A DNA stretch of 9,774 bases. Source: an uncultured Lachnospiraceae bacterium. Lineage in GTDB: Bacteria; Bacillota; Clostridia; Lachnospirales; Lachnospiraceae. Both the position numbers and the translations under genes were made by a program. Positions 1-5,705 of the stretch are shown one piece after another (the first letter of the stretch is position 1; each line of letters starts with the position of its first letter). The notes under the pieces were generated by a model. It searched no databases. It was not told the origin of the DNA and saw only the letters and a program-made list of their open reading frames with translations. The DNA lies in contig CAKRNI010000091.1 of assembly GCA_934370915.1 (NCBI GenBank), positions 1 to 9,774 on the forward strand, written 5' to 3'.

Positions 1-329
1 GCGTCCTCCGGGGACTTTTCATATTCCCCGTGGAATTTCTTTACGACCTCGCTCGGGCGCGGCATCAGGCAGTTCATAAGTCTCGTGTCAAAAAGATCCC
101 GGTATACGATGCTGTTATTTTCAAGGATCCCGTGCTCCGCCGCGTAATCAGTGAGTGCGTTTAAGGTATCTTCCAGACTGATCGCATCTGTGATATCCCC
201 CGGCTCCTCGTATTCGGACATGTTCAGTACTTCCATGATCTGGTTTCTGGCGTAGATCTCGTCCTCGGCTTCGATAAGGCCTGTTGTCCTTCCGTACTGT
301 ACCAGTTTCTTTATTGACATTTCAATCAT
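1..329 (-). CDS. galT: UDP-glucose--hexose-1-phosphate uridylyltransferase, N-terminal part (runs off the window)
   Basis: The first 109 codons of a minus-strand gene are present; the rest lies beyond position 1. The translation begins MIEMSIKKLVQYGRTTGLIE and contains ARNQIMEVL, then YRDLFDTRLMNCLMPRPSEV and KFHGEYEKSPEDA. This is the pattern I recognise from the N-terminus of class II (Firmicutes-type) GalT, the Leloir-pathway enzyme that exchanges UMP between UDP-glucose and galactose-1-phosphate in the cytoplasm. The active-site histidine region is outside the window, so catalytic residues cannot be checked. The start at 329 is chosen because GGAGG lies 8-9 nt upstream; an internal Met at 320 has no such site. 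The gene has its own promoter (369-397) behind the membrane protein gene, so it need not be in an operon with it. The family call rests on remembered motifs from a third of the protein. Confidence 0.85.
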   Translation of the reverse strand, partial: MIEMSIKKLVQYGRTTGLIEAEDEIYARNQIMEVLNMSEYEEPGDITDAISLEDTLNALTDYAAEHGILENNSIVYRDLFDTRLMNCLMPRPSEVVKKFHGEYEKSPED

Positions 330-368
330 GATCGTTTTCCTCCGTTATTTTACAACCTGTTACCATTC

Positions 369-397
369 ATTATAATAAAAACCACCAACTAATACAA
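369..397 (-). promoter_or_regulatory. sigma-A type promoter for galT
   Basis: On the minus strand TTGTAT (392-397) is followed after exactly 17 bp by a consensus TATAAT (369-374). The expected transcript start near 362 leaves a leader of about 33 nt before the galT ATG at 329. The promoter lies wholly in the 76 bp gap between the end of the membrane protein gene and galT. Confidence 0.7.
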
Positions 398-405
398 TCG
401 CTATT

Positions 406-924
406 TTATTTTTTTATCCCCCGCATCGCGTGCAGAAGCCGCCCGGTGATAAGCCCCCCGACGATTCCGATGAGTGTCCCGGCAATGCAGCCCGCCGCGA
501 TCAGAAAAGGCAGATAATAAAATACCCCTGAGGTCTGAACGATGGCAGCCGCAAAGGTGATCTGGCCGATATTGTGGGCGATGCCGCCGAGGACGCTGAT
601 GCTGATCTGGGAGAATTTTCCAGTCTTTTTGAGTATGGCCATCACAAAAAGGCTTAAAAAGCTTCCCGAAAGTCCATAGATCATGCTGTAGGGATTTCCG
701 AAGGAAAATCCCACAAGAACGATGCGGACCAGAGTCACTGCGATTGTTCCGGGAATCCCGATCAGATAGAGTCCCACAACCGTCACAAGGTTCGCGAGTC
801 CAAGTTTTACACCCGGGATCGGAATCGGGATGGGAATCAGGGTCTCAACAAAACTTAACACCATGGCCAGAGCGGTCAGAAGTCCGTACAATGCCACGGT
901 TATTGCCTTTTTTTCTCGATACAT
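406..924 (-). CDS. Hpre_diP_synt_I / Gx transporter family membrane protein (EetB-like)
   Basis: A 172-residue, strongly hydrophobic protein with about five membrane segments (roughly residues 8-28, 42-58, 60-75, 80-97, 108-130 and 135-163). Family hallmarks visible are a Pro-Ile run at 31-36 followed by PGVKLGLANL (37-46) and GGIAHNIGQ (113-121). Databases often name this family heptaprenyl diphosphate synthase component I, but it is an integral membrane protein and unlikely to be a prenyltransferase. Homologues include EetB of the Listeria-type extracellular electron transfer locus and Gx transporters. The start is set at 924 because GAGGAG (935-940) sits 10 nt upstream; the longer reading from 984 has no ribosome binding site and runs into the divergent promoter. 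It lies head to head with the apbE-type and NusG-II genes, the two families it usually accompanies, so a role in supplying flavin or quinone redox chemistry at the membrane is inferred. The transported substrate is unknown. Confidence 0.85.
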   Translation of the reverse strand: MYREKKAITVALYGLLTALAMVLSFVETLIPIPIPIPGVKLGLANLVTVVGLYLIGIPGTIAVTLVRIVLVGFSFGNPYSMIYGLSGSFLSLFVMAILKKTGKFSQISISVLGGIAHNIGQITFAAAIVQTSGVFYYLPFLIAAGCIAGTLIGIVGGLITGRLLHAMRGIKK

Positions 925-934
925 CGGATATATT

Positions 935-940
935 CTCCTC
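935..940 (-). promoter_or_regulatory. ribosome binding site fixing the start of the Gx-family gene
   Basis: Minus-strand GAGGAG ends 10 nt before the ATG at 924. No comparable site precedes the alternative ATG at 984, so the 172-residue reading is preferred over the 192-residue one. Confidence 0.7.
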
Positions 941-943
941 TTC

Positions 944-972
944 TTGACTTTCAAAAGTCCATTTGTTAGAAT
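944..972 (+). promoter_or_regulatory. sigma-A type promoter for the ApbE / NusG-II pair
   Basis: TTGACT (944-949), a 17 bp spacer, and TAGAAT (967-972) give a good promoter reading toward the ApbE gene, with transcription expected to start near 979. The sequence carries inverted repeats: GACTTT/AAAGTC (946-951, 954-959) overlapping the -35 box and spacer, and AAGTCCAT/ATGGACTT (955-962, 983-990) flanking the -10 box. These could be an operator. I could not find an equally convincing promoter for the divergent minus-strand gene. Confidence 0.7.
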
Positions 973-1022
973 AAATCGGATCATGGACTTATCACATTTA
1001 TTTTACAGGAAGTATATGACAC

Positions 1023-2051
1023 ATGAATAAAAAAACGATATTTGGTCTCTGCGCCGCGGGTCTCCTGCTCGTTTCCGGCATGGCACTGAGCGGGTGCGCA
1101 GACAGCAGCGGGCCGGGACTTCTGACTCCTGAGACCCCTCTCAGCCGTTCTGATTTTCTGCTCAACACCTTCGTCACGATCACGCTCTACGATTCCGACG
1201 ACTCCTCTATCTTAGACGATTCAATGGCACTTTGTAAAGAGTATGAATCTATTTTCAGCAAGACTCTGGAGACCAGCGAACTTTACCGGATCAATCACCG
1301 GACTTCTGACACGGTCACGGTTTCCGACGATATGGCGGCACTTCTGGCAAAGGGACTGGAATACTGCGAAAAATCGGACGGTGCTTTTGATATCACGATC
1401 GAACCTTTAAGCTCCCTCTGGAACTTCACGAGCGGCGAGGCAGTGATCCCGGATGAGGCGGCCATCGAAGCAGATATTCCGAAGGTGGACTACCACAACC
1501 TCGTTCTCTCCGGAAATACCCTGACGTTTCTCTCCCCGGATACCACCATCGACCTCGGAGCCATCGCGAAAGGCTATATTGCTGACCGGATCAAGGATCA
1601 GCTTCTGGACGCCGGTGTGAAGAGCGCTATCATCAATCTCGGCGGAAACGTCCTCTGCGTGGGTGAAAAACCGGACGGAAGCAAGTTCCATATCGGACTT
1701 CAGAAACCCTTTGCGGACCGCGACGAGACTTTTGAGGTGCTCGGGATCAATGATCTCTCCGTTGTGACGTCCGGTGTCTATGAGCGTCATTTTGAGGTTG
1801 ATGGAAAGAATTACCATCACATTTTAAATCCGAAAACGGGATATCCTTACGATAACGGACTGATCTCCGTGACAATCCTCTCAGAAGAATCTGTGGACGG
1901 TGACGGTCTCTCCACCACCTGCTTCTCCCTTGGACTTGAAAAAGGTCTGGAGCTTGCAAATTCTCTGGACGGAATCTACGCATGCTTTATCGATGAGGAT
2001 TACAATGTCTATTATTCGGATGGGATGGAAAACTTTATTATAAAGCAGTAA
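1023..2051 (+). CDS. ApbE-family FAD:protein FMN transferase, lipoprotein
   Basis: A 342-residue ApbE/FmnB-type enzyme, which moves FMN from FAD onto a Ser/Thr of a target protein outside the cytoplasmic membrane, using Mg2+. Residues 1-25 form a lipoprotein signal (positive N-terminus, hydrophobic core, lipobox LSGC with Cys25 as the expected lipidated residue). Family motifs appear in order: LNTFVTITLY (47-56), GAFDITIEPLSSLWNF (120-135), IDLGAIAKGYIAD (176-188), INLGGNV (204-210), TSGVYER (249-255), HHILNPKTGYP (265-275) and the metal-site region DGDGLSTT (292-299). Length and motif order are normal for the family, so it looks intact. AGGAAG (1007-1012) lies 10 nt before the ATG. It is followed after 52 bp by the NusG-II gene, probably in one transcript ended by the hairpin at 2514-2551. 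No protein with a flavinylation-type FMN-bind motif is visible in the window, so its acceptor must be encoded elsewhere. Confidence 0.95.
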   Translation: MNKKTIFGLCAAGLLLVSGMALSGCADSSGPGLLTPETPLSRSDFLLNTFVTITLYDSDDSSILDDSMALCKEYESIFSKTLETSELYRINHRTSDTVTVSDDMAALLAKGLEYCEKSDGAFDITIEPLSSLWNFTSGEAVIPDEAAIEADIPKVDYHNLVLSGNTLTFLSPDTTIDLGAIAKGYIADRIKDQLLDAGVKSAIINLGGNVLCVGEKPDGSKFHIGLQKPFADRDETFEVLGINDLSVVTSGVYERHFEVDGKNYHHILNPKTGYPYDNGLISVTILSEESVDGDGLSTTCFSLGLEKGLELANSLDGIYACFIDEDYNVYYSDGMENFIIKQ

Positions 2052-2103
2052 TGCCAGTGCCGGTCACCCATTTGGGGAAATATGAATAACAGGAAATAAA
2101 GAT

Positions 2104-2460
2104 ATGGAACAGAAACTTTTTAAAAAACAGGACCTGATCCTGATTGCCGTAATCCTCGGGGCTGCGATTCTTCTTTTTCTCGGAACAAAGCTCATGCATA
2201 ACACTCCCGCAAAGATCGTTGAAATTTCCGTAGATGGAAAAACAGTGGAAACCCTCGATCTGGCGAAAGATCAGGAACTCACCATAAACGGAGTGTCCGG
2301 CGGCACCAACCACCTGATCATTAAGGACGGTGAAGTCTGGGTCTCTGAAGCCACCTGCCCTGATAAGATCTGTGTGCATCAGGGAAAAATCCATCTCGAC
2401 GGTGAGATCATCGTGTGCCTGCCGAATAAGATGACAGCACAGATTAAAAGTCTGAAATAG
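2104..2460 (+). CDS. membrane-anchored NusG domain II protein (EetA-like)
   Basis: A 118-residue protein with one N-terminal transmembrane segment (about residues 10-29) preceded by a positively charged stretch, placing residues 30-118 outside the membrane. The external part is a small beta-rich domain of the NusG_II family, recognised by VWVSEATCPDKICVHQG (79-95) and EIIVCLPNKM (101-110). Three cysteines (85, 90 and 105) in that block are characteristic of the family and might form a disulfide or bind a metal or redox cofactor. Despite the name it has no NusG transcription-factor core. Homologues sit beside ApbE and Gx-family genes, and in Listeria-type extracellular electron transfer loci the equivalent protein is called EetA; its exact biochemical role is unsettled. 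A modest AGGAAA site precedes the ATG. Confidence 0.85.
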   Translation: MEQKLFKKQDLILIAVILGAAILLFLGTKLMHNTPAKIVEISVDGKTVETLDLAKDQELTINGVSGGTNHLIIKDGEVWVSEATCPDKICVHQGKIHLDGEIIVCLPNKMTAQIKSLK

Positions 2461-2513
2461 AGACCCTCAGCTTAAACGGCTGACAGCTTCAGCGAAACGA
2501 AAAGGCACTTTCA

Positions 2514-2551
2514 AAAAAGCCTGGGAAGTTCAAAGACTCCTCAGGCTTTTT
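2514..2551. terminator. bidirectional intrinsic terminator between convergent genes
   Basis: A perfect 10 bp inverted repeat, AAAAAGCCTG (2514-2523) and CAGGCTTTTT (2542-2551), has an 18 nt loop. Because each arm begins or ends with a run of A/T, the hairpin is followed by U-rich RNA on both strands. It lies between the NusG-II gene (ends 2460, plus) and the HD gene (ends 2564, minus), so it can stop both transcripts. A small extra dyad GCTGA/TCAGC (2479-2483, 2489-2493) lies just upstream. Confidence 0.85.
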
Positions 2552-2563
2552 CCTGTAATTTCC

Positions 2564-3166
2564 TTACTCCGCCAGGCCCATCTCCTTCATCTCTTCCGCG
2601 ACAGGATCCTCACACGATCTCATGGCGAGGATCGTCATTTCCATCAGCTTTGGCAGATCCCAGCCGAGATTCTCCGCGCCTTTTATGATGACATCTCTGG
2701 AACATCCGGCAGCAAACTTTTTATCTTTGAATTTCTTTTTTAAACTGGATACTTCCATATCCTTCGTGCTCTTTGACGGGCGCATCTTTGCCGCCGCCCA
2801 GATCAGACCGGTCAGCTCGTCTGCCGCAAAGAGGACTTTCTCCATCTCATGCTCCGGCTTTGCGTCGATCCACTCGTGGATGCCGTATCCGTGGCTGCAG
2901 ACTGCATGGATCACTTCATCTTCTGCTCCGCCTTCTTTTAACAGGCGCGGTGCGATCAGACAGTGTTCTTCCGGGTATTCCTCAAAATCAATATCATGAA
3001 GGATTCCGCAGATCTCCCAGAATCCGGCTTCATCCCCGTATCCAAGCTCATTCGCGTACCATTTTAAAACTCCCCCGACGGTAAGTCCGTGGAAAATGTG
3101 AAACGGTTCTTTGTTGTGTTTTCTGAGAAGCGCGATGGCATCCTCTCTTGTAAGTTTTGTCTGCAT
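2564..3166 (-). CDS. HD-domain metal-dependent hydrolase, specific substrate unknown
   Basis: A 200-residue cytoplasmic protein of the HD/HDIG superfamily, whose members are metal-dependent phosphohydrolases acting on nucleotides or cyclic nucleotides. The expected metal ligands are visible: His26 in the helix HIFHGLTVGGV, the His57-Asp58 pair in GILHDIDFEE, a further His at 92 in SHGYG, and Asp116 in LFAADELTG. The C-terminal third (about 130-200) is helical and Lys/Glu-rich, with no extra domain recognised. The protein matches a stand-alone HD type common in Clostridia, often annotated simply as hydrolase. A strong GGAGG site lies 9 nt before the ATG. A TGn-extended -10 promoter with unusual repeats precedes it (3182-3288). 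The carboxypeptidase gene upstream is co-oriented but 133 bp away, so shared transcription is possible but not required. Confidence 0.85.
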   Translation of the reverse strand: MQTKLTREDAIALLRKHNKEPFHIFHGLTVGGVLKWYANELGYGDEAGFWEICGILHDIDFEEYPEEHCLIAPRLLKEGGAEDEVIHAVCSHGYGIHEWIDAKPEHEMEKVLFAADELTGLIWAAAKMRPSKSTKDMEVSSLKKKFKDKKFAAGCSRDVIIKGAENLGWDLPKLMEMTILAMRSCEDPVAEEMKEMGLAE

Positions 3167-3181
3167 GCTTTTATGCCTCCG

Positions 3182-3244
3182 TACTGATAGATTTTCAATA
3201 ACTGTCCAGTACCTTTACAGTTACGATTTTCTTTTCTATCAGTA
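3182..3244. repeat. nested inverted repeats in the HD gene leader
   Basis: The outer arms TACTGATAGA (3182-3191) and TCTATCAGTA (3235-3244) are perfect over 10 bp. Their centres are 53 bp apart, close to five helical turns. Inside them lie TAACTGT (3199-3205) and ACAGTTA (3217-3223), a perfect 7 bp pair with an 11 nt loop. One outer arm overlaps the -10 box of the HD promoter and the other lies just upstream of the ribosome binding site, which fits a regulatory role; this is inference. Confidence 0.6.
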
Positions 3245-3268
3245 TAACAGGATTTTCCTATAATTCAA
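3241..3268 (-). promoter_or_regulatory. promoter for the HD hydrolase gene (TGn-extended -10)
   Basis: On the minus strand TTGAAT (3263-3268), a 16 bp spacer and TATACT (3241-3246), immediately preceded by TGT, read toward the HD gene. The predicted start near 3234 gives a leader of about 68 nt. Two perfect copies of ATAACAGGATT (plus-strand notation, 3244-3254 and 3278-3288) lie 34 bp apart, one in the spacer and one upstream of the -35 box. Confidence 0.65.
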
Positions 3269-3299
3269 GTATGTATGATAACAGGATTCCCATCACATG

Positions 3300-4643
3300 T
3301 TACAGCCAGAACTTCATCATCACGATCCTCTCCGCATATCCAGGATCCCACCGGTCAACCTTCCCGGCCGTCACCACCGGGTCACTGTCCAGAATGATCC
3401 CATCGATCATATAATCTCTCTGCCCCACCGGCGTGCCCTCCTGCACCGGTGCAGCCACAGCCTTTGCGATCTTCGTTCTCACCCGGATTTTTTCATCTTT
3501 CCCCAGCAGGACACGGAGCGTTTTCTCATCTGCACTCCCATTCCCGATCCGAATCTTCACCTCCGGCTTTACACCGTTTTCCACTGAAATCACCGCAGAT
3601 TTCCCCAGCTCCTGTTTTTCGATCTCCCGGTATTCAAAATTTTCCTCCCCATATGCCACAAGCTTCCTCATATCCTGCCACTTGTATGTCTTATGGGGCG
3701 GCCATCCGCACCCTAACAGTGCTGCAATCAATAATTTTTCTCCCTTTTTTACTGCCCCCACATAACAGTACCCGGCTTTTCCCGTAAATCCGGTCTTTCC
3801 GCAGACCGCGCCCGCCATGGATGTCAGAAGAGCATTGTGGTTCATACAGGAAAAGCTTCGCGCGCCGGAGAGATCTGAAAACGCATGGGACGGCGCTCTT
3901 GTGATGGCAAGAAATTCCTCCTTCGCCGGAGAGAGCAGGATCCCGTATCTGAGGATCCGCGCCAGATCTGCCGCCGTTGTGGAATGGATCTTTCCGCTCT
4001 CCCTCTCCGTTGCGTCCAATCCGTTGGGTGTCAGAAAATATGTATCCTCACACCCGAGTTCCGCCGCTTTCCGGTTCATCATATCCGCGAAATCTTCCAC
4101 GCTGCCCCCAACGGCCTCAGCGATCGCTGCGGCGGAATCATTGTGGGATTCCAGCATCATGGAGTACAGGAGATCTCTCAGGCGGTATCTTTCCCCTTTT
4201 CTCACATGCAGCTTTACCTCCGGCATCGATGCCGCGCGGTCTGAGATCAGAACTTCTGTGTCCGGTCCGGCGTTTTCCAGTGCCAGAATACAGGTCATGA
4301 TCTTCGTGGTACTGGCCATCGGAAGGACTTCCGTCTCGTTTTTTCCGTACAGGACGCGCCCCGTATCGCCGTCCAGCAAAACAGCGGCACGGGAGTTCAG
4401 AAGGAGCGGATCCGTCTCCGGCTGCGCTGACGCCGATTCCAGCGCGGTCTGACCAGCCTGACACCCGCTGTGTTCCGCATATGGATAATTCCCGGGAACT
4501 GCAGCCGCAAAAAACAGGAACACTCCCAGACACAGCTGCAAAATTTGGGACGCTTCATGTTTTCTCTCCACCTTTTCTGCCGGTCTGGTCCATTCGCCGG
4601 CCCACAACCGTGCCTTTTTAGCGATATTTTGATTCTTCCACAT
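3300..4643 (-). CDS. D-alanyl-D-alanine carboxypeptidase, DacF/PBP5 type; N-terminus uncertain (possible frameshift)
   Basis: A penicillin-binding serine peptidase that removes the terminal D-Ala from peptidoglycan stem peptides outside the membrane. Numbered from the upstream ATG at 4643 (447 aa), the three catalytic motifs are present: STTK (111-114, Ser111 nucleophile), SHN (166-168) and KTG (283-285). A PBP5 C-terminal-like beta domain follows from about 340 to 447. No clear membrane-anchoring helix closes the C-terminus. The hydrophobic signal core is residues 34-49, but in this frame it follows an odd 33-residue hydrophilic leader and only a weak GGAAG site. A much better start, ATG at 4558 with GGAG 7 nt upstream, reads MKRPK and is one base out of frame with the signal core; a single extra A or T in the AAATTTT run just after it would yield a normal signal peptide. 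The body of the gene is intact. Either the database sequence lacks a base, the gene is a recent frameshift mutant, or the long leader is real. Confidence 0.85.
   Translation of the reverse strand: MWKNQNIAKKARLWAGEWTRPAEKVERKHEASQILQLCLGVFLFFAAAVPGNYPYAEHSGCQAGQTALESASAQPETDPLLLNSRAAVLLDGDTGRVLYGKNETEVLPMASTTKIMTCILALENAGPDTEVLISDRAASMPEVKLHVRKGERYRLRDLLYSMMLESHNDSAAAIAEAVGGSVEDFADMMNRKAAELGCEDTYFLTPNGLDATERESGKIHSTTAADLARILRYGILLSPAKEEFLAITRAPSHAFSDLSGARSFSCMNHNALLTSMAGAVCGKTGFTGKAGYCYVGAVKKGEKLLIAALLGCGWPPHKTYKWQDMRKLVAYGEENFEYREIEKQELGKSAVISVENGVKPEVKIRIGNGSADEKTLRVLLGKDEKIRVRTKIAKAVAAPVQEGTPVGQRDYMIDGIILDSDPVVTAGKVDRWDPGYAERIVMMKFWL
4556..4569 (-). promoter_or_regulatory. out-of-frame strong start site (GGAG + ATG) for the carboxypeptidase
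   Basis: Minus-strand GGAG (4566-4569) lies 7 nt before the ATG at 4558, followed by AAG CGT CCC AAA TTT TGC. This is a textbook translation start with a basic n-region, but it enters the frame that does not encode the enzyme. See the frameshift finding. Confidence 0.6.
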
Positions 4644-4698
4644 GTTTCAGAACTTCCGCTGCTTATTTATCACAACATATGCGTCTGCTTTCTGAGAC

Positions 4699-4727
4699 TT
4701 GCCGCGCAATTTTTCCTGTGGTACAAT
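4699..4727 (+). promoter_or_regulatory. promoter for the RluA-family gene (extended -10)
   Basis: TTGCCG (4699-4704), a 17 bp spacer and TACAAT (4722-4727), with TGG directly before the -10 box, form a convincing promoter. The expected start near 4734 lies downstream of the ATG at 4699, which rules out the longest reading of the downstream gene. The 127 bp gap upstream shows no clear promoter for the divergent carboxypeptidase. Confidence 0.75.
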
Positions 4728-4770
4728 GAGATCTGCTGACTGCCCGTATTTTATCAAAAAAGGATATTCC

Positions 4771-5691
4771 ATGAATGTAATTTTAACCTACAAAATCACC
4801 GAATCGGAAAGCGGCCGATCCATCGCTGCATTCCTTCTGGATTCCGGCTATTCATCCCGCCTTGTGGTCCACCTGCGGAACACCGCGGAAAGCTTCTTTC
4901 TAAATGGGAAAACCGTCTTTTCCAACACAGTCCTACAGCCGGGTGACTGCCTGAACGTCCATGTTACGGAGAAAAAAGCTTCTGAACAGATTGTTCCGGT
5001 TCCTGCGGATCTCTCTGTTGTCTATGAAGACGAACATGTCCTCGTAATCGACAAACCTGCCGGAATGCCGGTTCATCCGTCTCAGGGACATTACGAGAAC
5101 ACTCTGGCAAACGCGATTGCCTGGTATTACAGGAATGAGAAGACACCGTTCGTATTCCGCGCCGTGAACCGTCTGGACCGGGATACCTCCGGGCTTATAC
5201 TTCTATCAAAAAATCCCTACAGCTCCTGTATTCTCTCAGAAGCCGTGAAGGATCATGCGGTCCACAGGGAATACGCCGCCGTCGTTTCCGGGAAGACAGA
5301 TAGCTTCGGCACCATTGACCTTCCGATCGCCAGAAAAGACGGCTCTACCATTGAGCGCGTCTGCGATCCGGAGCGGGGTGAGGCTGCCGTGACCCATTAT
5401 CAGACCATCGCATACAACAAGGACGCCGATCTCTCGTTCATCCGTCTCCTGCTGGAGACGGGAAGAACGCACCAGATCCGCGTCCATATGAAAGCCATCG
5501 GGCACCCGCTGCCGGGAGATTTTCTCTACTGCCCGGACTACCGTCTGATCGACCGTCAGCCGCTTCATTCCACCTATCTGAGCTTTTCCCACCCTGCGAC
5601 CGGGAAGAAGCTTGAATTCTCTGCTCCGCTGCCGCAGGATATGCAGAACCTGTTTCCGGACATCAAAAATCCGGAAGGGCCTGTCTTTTAA
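4771..5691 (+). CDS. RluA-family pseudouridine synthase
   Basis: A 306-residue enzyme that isomerises uridine to pseudouridine in ribosomal (or transfer) RNA. An N-terminal S4-like RNA-binding segment is suggested at about 15-65 (IAAFLLDSGYSSRLVVHLR, then GDCLNVHV). The catalytic domain follows: VVYEDEHVLVIDKPAGMPVHPS (83-104), VNRLDRDTSGL (132-142) with Asp136 as the expected catalytic aspartate, HREYAAVVSG (165-174) and LETGRTHQIRVHM (228-240). The residue before RLD is Asn, where E. coli RluA-type enzymes have His; this variant is familiar in Firmicutes. The start at 4771 follows AAAAAAGGA with 6 nt spacing, and the promoter at 4699-4727 excludes the longer reading. The gene is divergent from the carboxypeptidase and convergent with the rRNA methyltransferase gene (14 bp apart), a pairing of two rRNA modification functions. 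Which uridine it modifies cannot be told from sequence. Confidence 0.92.
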   Translation: MNVILTYKITESESGRSIAAFLLDSGYSSRLVVHLRNTAESFFLNGKTVFSNTVLQPGDCLNVHVTEKKASEQIVPVPADLSVVYEDEHVLVIDKPAGMPVHPSQGHYENTLANAIAWYYRNEKTPFVFRAVNRLDRDTSGLILLSKNPYSSCILSEAVKDHAVHREYAAVVSGKTDSFGTIDLPIARKDGSTIERVCDPERGEAAVTHYQTIAYNKDADLSFIRLLLETGRTHQIRVHMKAIGHPLPGDFLYCPDYRLIDRQPLHSTYLSFSHPATGKKLEFSAPLPQDMQNLFPDIKNPEGPVF

Positions 5692-5705
5692 CGAAACAGG
5701 TTCCA

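Noticed and set aside
1023..2460. A flavinylation acceptor (FMN-bind type) encoded in the window
   Set aside because: No exported protein here shows the D/S-G-A-T/S type acceptor motif in an FMN-bind context; TTGALN in the DUF5722 protein does not match.
3817..4452. Long plus-strand open frame (211 codons) opposite the carboxypeptidase gene
   Set aside because: It is the antisense of a gene with all three catalytic motifs intact, has no family resemblance and no supporting promoter; long shadows are expected opposite GC-rich coding sequence.
4541..4558. Programmed -1 ribosomal frameshift at the carboxypeptidase start
   Set aside because: The zero-frame codons CCC AAA TTT TGC do not form a canonical X XXY YYZ slippery heptamer, and a run of four T is too short for likely transcriptional slippage. 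A base error or mutation is a simpler explanation.
4699..4770. Longer N-terminus for the RluA-family protein starting at 4699
   Set aside because: That ATG overlaps the -35 box of the promoter and lies upstream of the expected transcript start; the Met at 4771 has a good ribosome binding site and matches the usual family start.
5672..5704. Hairpin between the convergent RluA and RsmF-type genes as a terminator
   Set aside because: The pairing CCTGT/ACAGG with a bulged GGAA/TTCC extension is weak and has no U-tract on either strand, so it is not supported as an intrinsic terminator.
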